64,000 nt of DNA from Sphingomonas sp. HMP9 (GTDB lineage Bacteria; Pseudomonadota; Alphaproteobacteria; Sphingomonadales; Sphingomonadaceae). The stretch lies in assembly GCF_013374115.1 (NCBI RefSeq), contig NZ_AP022673.1, positions 1,454,501 through 1,518,500 of the forward strand. Direction: 5' to 3'. The position numbers and the translations under genes were made by a program. Of this stretch, positions 56,102 to 64,000 are shown piece by piece; position 1 is the stretch's first letter; each line of letters starts with the position of its first letter. Below the pieces are notes generated by a model. The model made no database searches and was not told the DNA's origin. It saw only the letters and a list, made by a program, of their open reading frames with translations.

Positions 56102-56694
56102 TGCGCGGGAAACTCGACGATACCGTCCTAGATGCCGTCTTCCGCGATGCCCGCAGCTATAATGGCTACACCGACCAGCCGGTCGCCGAGGCGGAGCTGC
56201 ACGCGATCTGGGACCTGATGAAGTGGGGCCCGACATCGGCCAACCAGCTCCCCGCGCGGCTGATCTGGGTGACCAGCGATGCGGCCAAGCAGAAGCTGGC
56301 GGATGCGTGCAGCGCACAGAACCAGCCAAAGATCCTCAACGCGCCGGTGTCGGTGATCATCGGCATGGATACCAATTTCCACGAGCATTTGCCCGAGCTG
56401 TTCCCGCACGCCGATGCGAAGTCGTGGTTCGACGGCAATGCCGAACTGCGCGAGGCGTCCGCCTTCCGCAACTCGACGTTGCAGGGCGCGTATTTCATCA
56501 TCGCCGCGCGGATGCTCGGGCTCGATACCGGACCGATGTCGGGCTTCGACGCAGGCAAGGTCGATGCGGCGTTCTTACACGACACGCCCGCGGTGCGCAC
56601 GAACTTCATCTCGACGCTCGGCTACGGCGATCCCGCGACGATCTACGGTCGCTCGCCGCGTCCCGATTTCGGGAAGTTCAACACCATCGCCTGA
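56101..56694 (+). CDS. Nitroreductase family protein, RutE/malonic semialdehyde reductase-like
   Basis: FMN-dependent oxidoreductase of 197 residues. It has the RutE-branch pattern: ARSYNGYTDQPVAEAEL, LMKWGPTSANQLPARLIWVT, NSTLQGAYFIIAARMLGLDT and GPMSGFDAGKVD. RutE reduces malonic semialdehyde in pyrimidine catabolism, but no rut genes are nearby, so the substrate is open. It starts one base inside the Nfu stop. Confidence 0.85.
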   Translation: MRGKLDDTVLDAVFRDARSYNGYTDQPVAEAELHAIWDLMKWGPTSANQLPARLIWVTSDAAKQKLADACSAQNQPKILNAPVSVIIGMDTNFHEHLPELFPHADAKSWFDGNAELREASAFRNSTLQGAYFIIAARMLGLDTGPMSGFDAGKVDAAFLHDTPAVRTNFISTLGYGDPATIYGRSPRPDFGKFNTIA

Positions 56695-56708
56695 GTGGGA
56701 GAGACCTG

Positions 56709-56812
56709 CTCCCTCTTCCCTGCGGGGAGAGGGTGGGGGTGAGGGGCCGTTGGGAAGGACGGCGCTCGCGGCGCCCCTCACCCTAACCCTCTCCCCGAAG
56801 GGGAGAGGGAAT
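56709..56812. repeat. Paired palindrome, family D (copy 6), supplying the tsaB ribosome site
   Basis: CTCCCTCTTCCCTGCGGGGA arm and TCTCCCCGAAGGGGAGAGGG arm with GGTGAGGGGCC/GGCGCCCCTCACC inside. The 3' end (GGAGAGGGAATAAGACATG) provides the purine-rich stretch before the tsaB start. Confidence 0.75.
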
Positions 56813-56817
56813 AAGAC

Positions 56818-57435
56818 ATGCGCACGTTAGTAATCGAAACATCCACCACCGCCTGTTCGGTCGCCCTCATCGAAGGCGGCGCCGTCATCGCGCGCGCGCA
56901 TGACGTGGTCGGTCGTGGCCATGCCGAACGGCTCATCCCGATGATCGCCGAACTCCCCAATGGTGGCCGCGCCGACCGCATCATCGTCGACTGCGGCCCA
57001 GGCAGCTTCACCGGCGTCCGCGTCGGCATCGCCGCCGCGCGCGGGCTTGCGCTCGGCTGGGGGGCGGAGATTGCGGGCTTCTCTTCGCTCCCGCTGATCG
57101 CCGCCGCCGCTTTTTCAAAGCGACCAACCCACGATATTGCGGTGGTCATGGAAGGCGGGCATGGCGAGGTCTTCATGCAGGCCTTTGCCGCCGATCTGTC
57201 GCCGCGAACCGACATGGTATCGCTGAAGCCCGAGGCCGCGCTCGCGGCGCTGGCGGGCCGGCGTGCGGTTGGCAACGGCGTCCGCTGGCTCGCGGCGCTC
57301 GATGACAGCCTGGATCTCACCGAAGCACTGCCCGATGCAGCCGCCGCGATCCTGCTCCCGGCGGAACTGACCGCGCTTGCGCCAAGCCCGATCTATGGCC
57401 GGGCCCCCGACGCCAAACCCTCGGTCCCGAAATAA
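56818..57435 (+). CDS. tsaB: tRNA threonylcarbamoyladenosine biosynthesis protein TsaB
   Basis: Partner of TsaD in making t6A37 on ANN-decoding tRNAs. The 205-residue protein has the ASKHA-fold start TLVIETSTTACSVALIEGG, VGRGHAERLIPMI and CGPGSFTGVRVGIAAARGLA of the family. It ends one base into the rimI start (TAATG), forming a two-gene unit. Its ribosome site lies in a repeat. Confidence 0.93.
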   Translation: MRTLVIETSTTACSVALIEGGAVIARAHDVVGRGHAERLIPMIAELPNGGRADRIIVDCGPGSFTGVRVGIAAARGLALGWGAEIAGFSSLPLIAAAAFSKRPTHDIAVVMEGGHGEVFMQAFAADLSPRTDMVSLKPEAALAALAGRRAVGNGVRWLAALDDSLDLTEALPDAAAAILLPAELTALAPSPIYGRAPDAKPSVPK

Positions 57436-57923
57436 TGGCCACGCGGCAAGCGGCTACACGCGCCGTCACGCTCCGCACCGGCGATGCCCGCGATCTCGCG
57501 ATCGTCGACGCGTTGATGACCGAGGCGTTCGACCCGCGCTACGGCGAAGCGTGGACGCGCAGCCAATGCCTCGGCGTGCTTGCACTGACCGGCGTCCACC
57601 TCACGATCGCGTTCGTCGACGATTTCCCCGCGGGCTTCACGATGACCCGATCGGTCGCAGACGAAGCCGAGTTGCTGTTGATCGCGGTCACCCCGGACTA
57701 TCGCCGCCGCGGCGTCGGCACCGCACTGATCCGCGCGGCGATCGCCGATTGCTCGGTCGGCGCGATAGTGAAACTCCACCTCGAAGTCCGTGCCGGTAAC
57801 AGTGCCGTCAAGATGTATGCTACACACGGCTTCACCAAGGTCGGCGAGCGCCGAGCCTACTATCGCGGCAAGACCGGCGTCGCGTATGACGCACATACAT
57901 ATTCGAAAGATATCAACAGCTAA
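57435..57923 (+). CDS. rimI: Ribosomal protein S18 alanine N-acetyltransferase family (RimI-like)
   Basis: GNAT acetyltransferase of 162 residues. The acetyl-CoA loop is VTPDYRRRGVGTALIRAAIA; LHLEVRAGNSAVKMYATHGF and VGERRAYYRG close the fold. Its position after tsaB is the conserved arrangement for RimI; substrate by family and context. Confidence 0.88.
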   Translation: MATRQAATRAVTLRTGDARDLAIVDALMTEAFDPRYGEAWTRSQCLGVLALTGVHLTIAFVDDFPAGFTMTRSVADEAELLLIAVTPDYRRRGVGTALIRAAIADCSVGAIVKLHLEVRAGNSAVKMYATHGFTKVGERRAYYRGKTGVAYDAHTYSKDINS

Positions 57924-57929
57924 GGCTTA

Positions 57930-57955
57930 TTGCGAGTCACTATCCCTTTTCGCAA
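57930..57955. promoter_or_regulatory. Candidate Fur box / dyad upstream of fur
   Basis: TTGCGAGTCACTATCCC begins the site; TTGCGAGT is a clean half with an imperfect mirror ACTATCCC. A further TCGCAA at 57950-57955 mirrors the first TTGCGA. Suggests autoregulation of fur, but no consensus could be checked. Confidence 0.4.
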
Positions 57956-57997
57956 CAGCGCGAACGTCCTACATGGGGTGCAACTAGGGAATGACAC

Positions 57998-58420
57998 ATG
58001 CCGCGCAAGATCGATCTGGAAGCACTCTGCAACGAGAAGGGCCTGCGCATCACCGAGCAGCGCCGAGTCATCGCGCGCGTCTTGTCCGAGGCGGACGACC
58101 ATCCCGACGTCGAGAAGGTTTATGAGCGCGCGTCGCAGATCGATCCTGGCATTTCGATCGCGACGGTGTACCGCACCGTGCGGTTGTTCGAAGAAGCCGG
58201 CATCCTCGACCGCCATGATTTCGGCGATGGCCGCGCACGCTACGAGCCTGCGCCCGAAGCGCATCACGATCATTTGATCGACGTCGAGAGCGGCAAGGTG
58301 ATCGAATTCGTCGATCCCGAGCTCGAGCAGCTGCAAAAGGCGATTGCGGAGAAACTGGGCTTCCGGCTCGTCGACCACCGCATGGAACTCTACGGCGTCG
58401 CGCTCGCCCGCAAGGACTGA
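57998..58420 (+). CDS. fur: Fur-family transcriptional regulator
   Basis: Metal-responsive repressor, 140 residues. The winged helix is EQRRVIARVLSEADDHPDVE through ISIATVYRTVRLFEEAGIL. Metal ligands are in EAHHDHLIDVESGKVIEFVD. The CxxC structural-zinc pair of E. coli Fur is replaced here by IDVE, as in the alphaproteobacterial Fur/Mur branch, so it may respond to iron or manganese. Near Fe-S genes nfu and miaB. Confidence 0.92.
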   Translation: MPRKIDLEALCNEKGLRITEQRRVIARVLSEADDHPDVEKVYERASQIDPGISIATVYRTVRLFEEAGILDRHDFGDGRARYEPAPEAHHDHLIDVESGKVIEFVDPELEQLQKAIAEKLGFRLVDHRMELYGVALARKD

Positions 58421-58464
58421 AGGCGATCGGCCGGATACGACTTGCCGCGCGACTGACGGCGCTG

Positions 58465-59142
58465 GTGCTGGCGCTATTACTGGCGCTTCCGGTGCACGGC
58501 GCATGGCGACTGTTCGGGCGCAAGTCGCCCTGGCCGCCGCGGTTCTTGGGGACGGTCGCGCGGATTGTCGGCGCCCGTCCTCATGTGGTCGGAAAGCCTC
58601 TCCGCCATGACGTCGTGTTCGTCTCCAACCATCTCAGCTGGATCGACATCCTGCTCCTGGCCGGCGCGACCGGCAGCGCGTTCGTCGCAAAATCGGAACT
58701 GCGTACGGCGCCACTGGTTGGCTGGCTTTGCACGCTCAACCATACGATCTTCGTCTCTCGCGCCGACCGCATGGCCGTAACCGCCCAGATCGCCCAGATC
58801 CGCGACGCGCTTGTCGCAGACTGGCCCGTCACGTTGTTCCCGGAGGGCACGACGAGCGATGGCAACATCCTCCTCCCGTTCAAGGCTGCGCTGCTGGCGG
58901 CGCTCGATCCGCCGCCGCCCGGCGTCCGCGTGCAGCCGGTCCGCATCGACTATGGCACAGCGACCGGCGAACTCGCATGGGTCGGCGACGAACTCGGCCA
59001 ACACCACGCCGCGCGAGTCCTGAAACGCAAGGGCAGCTTCACGGCTACGCTCAACTTTGCCGAACCCTTCGACCCGGCGAATTATGGCGACCGCAAAGCC
59101 ATAGCCGCCGAAGCCCGCCGCCGCATGGAAGCGCTCGGATAG
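58465..59142 (+). CDS. plsC: 1-acyl-sn-glycerol-3-phosphate acyltransferase
   Basis: Membrane acyltransferase of phosphatidic acid synthesis. About 225 residues from the GTG at 58465, but the frame is open upstream without an ATG back to CTG at 58417, which overlaps the fur stop (CTGA); the extra residues (AIGRIRLAARLTALV) look like part of the N-terminal helix. The catalytic NHLSWID (HxxxxD) and FPEGTTSDG motifs are present. It follows fur and may be translated by coupling. Confidence 0.85.
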   Translation: MLALLLALPVHGAWRLFGRKSPWPPRFLGTVARIVGARPHVVGKPLRHDVVFVSNHLSWIDILLLAGATGSAFVAKSELRTAPLVGWLCTLNHTIFVSRADRMAVTAQIAQIRDALVADWPVTLFPEGTTSDGNILLPFKAALLAALDPPPPGVRVQPVRIDYGTATGELAWVGDELGQHHAARVLKRKGSFTATLNFAEPFDPANYGDRKAIAAEARRRMEALG

Positions 59143-59145
59143 CGT

Positions 59146-59198
59146 GTTTCCCGGCGAAGGCAGGGACTGAGTCTGGACTCCCGCCTTCGCGGGAGAAC
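59146..59198. repeat. Paired palindrome, family A (copy 6)
   Basis: Arms GTTTCCCGGCGAAGGCAGGG and CTCCCGCCTTCGCGGGAGAA. It starts four bases after the plsC stop. Confidence 0.75.
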
Positions 59199-59235
59199 AA
59201 GAGAGGGAAGCTCCACCCATCCCAGATCCAAACAC

Positions 59236-59337
59236 CACCCCGGCGAAGGCCGGGGCCCAGTTGGAAAGGCCGTTGTAACGGAGCGCCGTCCTCAGTTAGC
59301 GACGTTCCCCAACTGGGCCTCGGCCTTCGCCGGGGTG
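59236..59337. repeat. Paired palindrome, family C (copy 4)
   Basis: Arms ACCCCGGCGAAGGCCGGGGC and CCTCGGCCTTCGCCGGGGTG, inner CCCAGTTGG/CCAACTGGG. Core GTAACGGAGCGCCGTC, same orientation as copy 1. Tandem with A copy 6, as at 29029-29217. Confidence 0.8.
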
Positions 59338-59407
59338 ATACCTGCTGGGAAAGCCGGCCCAACAACGCCCCCTCCCCCTGCCCGCGCAAACTTGGTAAGG
59401 CGCTCGC

Positions 59408-60724
59408 ATGTCTCCTCCCAAAACCTTCCACGTAAAATCTTTCGGCTGCCAGATGAACGTCTATGACGGCGAGCGCATGGCCGAGCTGATGGCCGCGCAG
59501 GGCCTCACTCAGGCCGATGCGGTCGACGCCGACGTCGTCGTCCTGAACACCTGCCACATCCGCGAGCGCGCCACCGAGAAGGTCTATTCGGACATCGGTC
59601 GCCTGCGAAAGGACCAGCGCCGCAAGTCCGGCAAGACGCCGATGATCGCGGTCGCCGGCTGCGTCGCGCAGGCTGAGGGCGAGGAGATCTTCACGCGCGC
59701 CAAGGTCGATATCGTCGTCGGGCCGCAGGCCTATCACAACCTCCCCGACCTCGTAGCGAAGGCCGCCGCGGGCACGCCCTCGCTCGACACCGACATGCCG
59801 CTGCTGTCGAAGTTCGGCGCGCTGCCGGCGCGGCGGAAGGTCGCGCCGTCGGCGTTTCTGACCGTGCAGGAAGGCTGCGACAAGTTCTGCACCTATTGCG
59901 TCGTCCCCTATACGCGCGGTGCGGAGATCAGCCGACCGTTCGCGGCGATCGTCGACGAGGCGAAGGCACTCGTCGATGCCGGCGCGCGCGAGATCACGTT
60001 GCTAGGCCAGAACGTCAACGCCTGGTCCGAGAATGAGCGCGGCCTCCACGACCTGATCCACGACCTCGACCGCATCACCGGGCTCGCGCGAATCCGCTAC
60101 ACGACCAGCCATCCCAACGACATGACGCAAGGGCTAATCGACGCACACCGCGACGTCGAGAGCCTGATGCCGTTCCTTCACCTCCCCGTACAGGCCGGCA
60201 GCGACCGCGTGCTGAAGGCGATGAACCGGTCGCACACGCGCGACTCTTATCTTCGCCTGCTCGACCGCGTCCGCGCAGTGCGCCCCGACATCGCGCTGTC
60301 GGGCGACTTCATCGTCGGCTTCCCCGGCGAGACCGATGCCGAGTTCGAGGACACGCTGAGCCTGGTCGACGCGGTCGGCTATGCGCAGGCCTACAGCTTC
60401 AAATACAGCCCGCGCCCCGGCACCCCCGCAGCGTCGATCGTCGAGCAGGTCCCCGAGGACGTGATGGACGAGCGTCTCCAGCGCCTCCAGGCCGCGCTCA
60501 ACCGAGACCAGCATGCCTTCAACGCTGCGACCGTAGGCCGGACCTGCTCGGTCCTCCTCGAACGCGCGGGAAAGCTGCCCGGCCAGCTGATCGGCAAGTC
60601 GCCCTGGCTGCAGTCGGTCCACCTAATCGGCAACCATGCGATCGGCGACCTGGTGGAAGTCACCCTCGCCGCCGCCGGCCCCAACTCCCTCACCGGCGTG
60701 GAACGCATCGCGGAAGCCGCTTAG
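59408..60724 (+). CDS. miaB: tRNA-2-methylthio-N6-dimethylallyladenosine synthase
   Basis: Radical-SAM enzyme adding the methylthio group at A37 of tRNAs that read UNN codons. 438 residues: the UPF0004 domain with [22 protein letters not shown] and [10 protein letters not shown] (three cysteines for the auxiliary cluster), then [15 protein letters not shown] for the SAM cluster, and a C-terminal TRAM domain. It heads the miaB-phoH-ybeY-corC block. Confidence 0.96.
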   Translation: MSPPKTFHVKSFGCQMNVYDGERMAELMAAQGLTQADAVDADVVVLNTCHIRERATEKVYSDIGRLRKDQRRKSGKTPMIAVAGCVAQAEGEEIFTRAKVDIVVGPQAYHNLPDLVAKAAAGTPSLDTDMPLLSKFGALPARRKVAPSAFLTVQEGCDKFCTYCVVPYTRGAEISRPFAAIVDEAKALVDAGAREITLLGQNVNAWSENERGLHDLIHDLDRITGLARIRYTTSHPNDMTQGLIDAHRDVESLMPFLHLPVQAGSDRVLKAMNRSHTRDSYLRLLDRVRAVRPDIALSGDFIVGFPGETDAEFEDTLSLVDAVGYAQAYSFKYSPRPGTPAASIVEQVPEDVMDERLQRLQAALNRDQHAFNAATVGRTCSVLLERAGKLPGQLIGKSPWLQSVHLIGNHAIGDLVEVTLAAAGPNSLTGVERIAEAA

Positions 60725-60734
60725 ACTGCTTTCC

Positions 60735-60860
60735 GATCCTCCCCCGCAAGGGGGAGGTGGCAGGCGCAGCCTGACGGAGGGGGAGGAAAGGGAAACCGCC
60801 GTTCCGTGTCCTCCCCCTCCGTCGCCTACGGCGCCACCTCCGCCTGGCGGGGGAGGATCG
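60735..60860. repeat. Paired palindrome, family D (copy 7)
   Basis: GATCCTCCCCCGCAAGGGGG and GCCTGGCGGGGGAGGATC, with CTGACGGAGGGGGAGG/CCTCCCCCTCCGTCG inside. It starts about 10 bases after the miaB stop. Confidence 0.75.
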
Positions 60861-60866
60861 AACGCC

Positions 60867-61132
60867 CCCGCCCGAGGCCACACGGCAACACCCGATCACC
60901 TTCCGGCAGCCCCCCGCGATTTCGCTGTCCCCCACCGAAATCCCCTGCCACACTCGCCCCCGATGCAGCTTCGCCCACGCGACTCGAATCATCTCCACGC
61001 AGGCGCCCCGGCGCCGCTTGAACGCGCGGGCTCCCATGCTCATCTCTGGTCGGACGCCATCCCAGGCGTGACGCGTGCCGGCTCGACCATACCCGATCAC
61101 CGATCCGACACGCCTGCCCCCGAAAGGACCGC
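60867..61132. other. Gap between miaB and phoH
   Basis: About 265 bases after the repeat. C-rich on the plus strand, with CGGCGCCG-type runs; I see no ORF, promoter or hairpin that I would defend, apart from GAAAGGACCGC as the phoH ribosome site. Confidence 0.5.
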
Positions 61133-62137
61133 ATGAGCCGCAAACCCGTTCCCGCCCAGTCCGGTGACCGCGCCCGAGTCGAACTGCTGTTCGACAAGCC
61201 TCAATTGCTCGTCAGGCTCTTCGGCCAGTACGACCAGAACCTGGTAGCGCTCGAAAATCGCCTCGGCGTCTACATCACTGCACGAGGGAATAAGATCGGC
61301 CTGGAAGGCACCGCCGAACAGGTCGCCAAGGCCCGCGACGTACTTCACGACCTCTATGCCCGCATCCAGCGCGGCGAGGATGTCGATACCGGCCTGGTCG
61401 ATGCCTCGATCGCGATGGCTGACGAGCCCGTGCTCGAAGGTATCATCCGCGCCGATGCCGGTGGCGGTGCCGCACCGCCGATCATGATCCGCACGCGGAA
61501 GAAGACGATCGTGCCGCGCACGCCGGCGCAGGCGCATTACATGCGCGAACTGACCAACAACGACATGATCTTCGCGCTCGGGCCGGCAGGTACGGGCAAG
61601 ACCTATGTCGCCGTCGCACAAGCCGTGCAACAGCTGATCAACGGCAGCGTGCAACGCCTGATCCTCTCGCGTCCCGCGGTCGAAGCCGGCGAACGCCTCG
61701 GCTTCCTCCCGGGCGACATGAAGGAGAAGGTCGATCCGTATCTCCGCCCGCTCTACGATGCGCTCTACGACTGCCTCCCCGCCGAGCAGGTCGAACGTCG
61801 CATCGCGAGCGGCGAGATCGAGGTCGCGCCGATCGCCTTCATGCGCGGCCGCACGCTGGCCGACGCGTTCGTCATCCTCGACGAAGCGCAGAACACCACG
61901 CCCGCGCAGATGAAGATGTTTCTCACCCGCTTCGGCCAGAACAGCCGCATGGTGATTTGCGGCGATCCGAAGCAGGTCGACATCCCCGGCGGCGTGGCGG
62001 CGTCTGGTCTCGCGGACGCGGTCCGGAGGCTCGAGGGCGTCGAGAGTATCTCGATGTGCCGCTTCACCGTCGGCGACGTCGTCCGCCACCCGATCGTCGG
62101 CCGCGTCGTCGAAGCCTATGAGGGCAGCGACGCCTGA
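61133..62137 (+). CDS. phoH: PhoH family ATPase
   Basis: Cytoplasmic ATPase of the PhoH/YbeZ family, 334 residues. A KH-like N-terminal RNA-binding part (VALENRLGVYITARGNKIGL) leads to Walker A FALGPAGTGKTYVAVAQAVQ and Walker B ADAFVILDEAQNTTPAQMKM. It precedes ybeY, with which PhoH homologues act in rRNA processing. Confidence 0.94.
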   Translation: MSRKPVPAQSGDRARVELLFDKPQLLVRLFGQYDQNLVALENRLGVYITARGNKIGLEGTAEQVAKARDVLHDLYARIQRGEDVDTGLVDASIAMADEPVLEGIIRADAGGGAAPPIMIRTRKKTIVPRTPAQAHYMRELTNNDMIFALGPAGTGKTYVAVAQAVQQLINGSVQRLILSRPAVEAGERLGFLPGDMKEKVDPYLRPLYDALYDCLPAEQVERRIASGEIEVAPIAFMRGRTLADAFVILDEAQNTTPAQMKMFLTRFGQNSRMVICGDPKQVDIPGGVAASGLADAVRRLEGVESISMCRFTVGDVVRHPIVGRVVEAYEGSDA

Positions 62138-62143
62138 CCCCGC

Positions 62144-62176
62144 GGCGGCTGTCCCGGATAACCCGGGATAGCCGCC
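62144..62176. terminator. Hairpin between phoH and ybeY
   Basis: GGCGGCT (62144-62150) pairs with AGCCGCC (62170-62176), with TCCCGG/CCGGGA continuing the stem. No T-run follows, so it may be a processing or attenuating hairpin rather than a full terminator. Confidence 0.45.
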
Positions 62177-62260
62177 GGGCCATCCGCATACCGTAAAGGG
62201 TGCGGAACTTTGCCTTATGTGTAATGATTTCGCCCTGACGTTTCCGCCGGAAGGACCCGC

Positions 62261-62770
62261 ATGCTCGAAATCGCGCTCTCTTCGGAGGCTCCCTGGCCCG
62301 ACCAGGACTGGGACGGCCTCGCCCAGCGCGCCGCGACCGCGGCGATCGAGCGCACGCCGCACGGCCAGTTGCTGACCAGCGCAGCCACGGTCGAGATCTC
62401 GTTCCGGCTCGCCTCGGACGATGAGGTGCATACGCTCAACAAGCAGTACCGTCAGAAGGACAAGCCGACCAACGTCCTGTCCTTCCCGATGGTGCAGGCC
62501 GACCTGCTCGAAACCATCACGCAGAATTCGGACGATGGCGAAGTCCTGCTCGGTGACATCATACTCGCGCACGGCGTCTGCGTCGCCGAAGCCGCTGAGC
62601 GCGGAATTTCGGTCGAGGATCATGCGATGCATCTGATGGTGCATGGAACGCTGCATCTGCTAGGCTATGACCATATCGATGATGACGAGGCGGAGGGCAT
62701 GGAGCAGATCGAGCGCGATGCGCTCGCCGCGCTCGGACTCCACGATCCGTATCTTATAACAGAGGACTGA
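62261..62770 (+). CDS. ybeY: Endoribonuclease YbeY (rRNA maturation factor)
   Basis: Zinc endoribonuclease for 16S rRNA 3'-end maturation and 70S quality control. 169 residues; the metal motif is HLMVHGTLHLLGYDH (HxxxHxxxxxH). GKRYRxKDxPTNVLSFP-type segment is seen as QYRQKDKPTNVLSFP. AAGGACCCGC precedes the ATG. The stop is eight bases before corC. Confidence 0.95.
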   Translation: MLEIALSSEAPWPDQDWDGLAQRAATAAIERTPHGQLLTSAATVEISFRLASDDEVHTLNKQYRQKDKPTNVLSFPMVQADLLETITQNSDDGEVLLGDIILAHGVCVAEAAERGISVEDHAMHLMVHGTLHLLGYDHIDDDEAEGMEQIERDALAALGLHDPYLITED

Positions 62771-62778
62771 CGACCACG

Positions 62779-63678
<900 letters not shown>

Positions 63679-63883
63679 CCCCTTCATGGAAGGGCGAAAC
63701 CCCGCGCCCGTCCACCCTCGGCTCATCCGTCAACCCAGCGAGGTCCGGATCTCCCGGATGAAGCCTCCTGACCGTTTCCCGCGTATCCCGACTTTTATTG
63801 GGAGGAAGCAGGGCGAGTGATGGGATGACGGAGAGGTTGCCGTGACCATTGCCCCAACACCCTCGCCGCCCTAATCTCTCCTC

Positions 63884-64000
63884 ATGCGCAAACACATCCT
63901 CATCGTCCTCGGCCTGATCCTGATCGTGATCGCCGCGGGTGTTACGTATCTGGCCTGGCCCGATACCGCCGAACTGTCGGTCGACCAGGTCGCGGGCAAG
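63884..64000 (+). CDS. N-terminus of a membrane-anchored or secreted protein (cut by window edge)
   Basis: 39 codons: MRKHILIVLGLILIVIAAGV forms an N-terminal hydrophobic segment or uncleaved signal, then TYLAWPDTAELSVDQVAGK. The start resembles membrane-anchored PQQ-dependent sugar/sorbosone dehydrogenase-like proteins, but the piece is too short to decide. It is not lnt. Confidence 0.6.
   Translation, partial: MRKHILIVLGLILIVIAAGVTYLAWPDTAELSVDQVAGK

Noticed and set aside
62144..62176. Full factor-independent terminator between phoH and ybeY
   Set aside because: The stem is good but no T-run follows and the two genes are normally co-transcribed.

Overview
The window is GC-rich chromosomal DNA from an alphaproteobacterium, most likely a Sphingomonas or close relative. 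This rests on gene content and order: miaB-phoH-ybeY-corC, a sufR-B-C-D-S-T-A operon, NodT-type outer-membrane lipoproteins, a DUF2794 protein, a large TonB-dependent receptor, and many paired-palindrome intergenic repeats. The assignment is from recognition, not a search. It is mostly core genome. I saw no rRNA, tRNA, CRISPR array, prophage or insertion sequence.

Layout. 1-7 kb: 3' part of pncB, a TonB-dependent receptor, DUF2794, cysE divergent from a TauE/SafE exporter, then ahpD and ahpC. 7-13 kb: oxyR (divergent from ahpC, with a nested palindrome between them), two tandem fasciclin-domain proteins, a moaE-moaD-pgsA operon, an LplT-like MFS protein and a small membrane protein. 13-18 kb: a NUDIX-DUF47 fusion next to a PiT phosphate transporter, a phasin and ugd. 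17.6-25 kb: a TetR regulator and the RND efflux operon it probably controls, with three copies of one operator. 25-27 kb: small hypothetical proteins and a lactonase. 27.4-32.3 kb: a MarR-OprM-EmrA-EmrB efflux operon on the minus strand. 32.4-34 kb: a decayed gene remnant and small ORFs. 34-39.5 kb: acnA, mtnP and an APC permease. 39.7-46.1 kb: the complete SUF iron-sulfur operon. 46.3-64 kb: pyrD, ggt, an acyl-CoA ligase, an M16 peptidase, an Asp/Asn hydroxylase, nfu, a RutE-like nitroreductase, tsaB, rimI, fur, plsC, miaB, phoH, ybeY, corC and a truncated gene.

How the genes work together. OxyR with AhpC/AhpD forms a peroxide response, and the dyad abuts the -35 of ahpC as expected for an activator. 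The SUF operon, Nfu and Fur are the iron and Fe-S block, and aconitase and MiaB are typical Fe-S clients. DUF47 and PiT form a phosphate-uptake pair. Two tripartite efflux systems, one RND under TetR and one EmrAB under MarR, lie about 2.5 kb apart in opposite orientations. PhoH, YbeY, TsaB, RimI and MiaB belong to RNA and ribosome maintenance.

I found no wholly new multi-gene defence or biosynthetic system. The best leads are smaller: the TetR operator architecture with a probable leaderless tetR; an unrecognised first gene translationally coupled into the RND operon; a lower-GC unrecognised ORF fitted between sufB and sufC with overlaps on both sides; the NUDIX-DUF47 fusion with an internal Shine-Dalgarno; the OxyR dyad; and the dense families of paired palindromic repeats, several lying inside operons.
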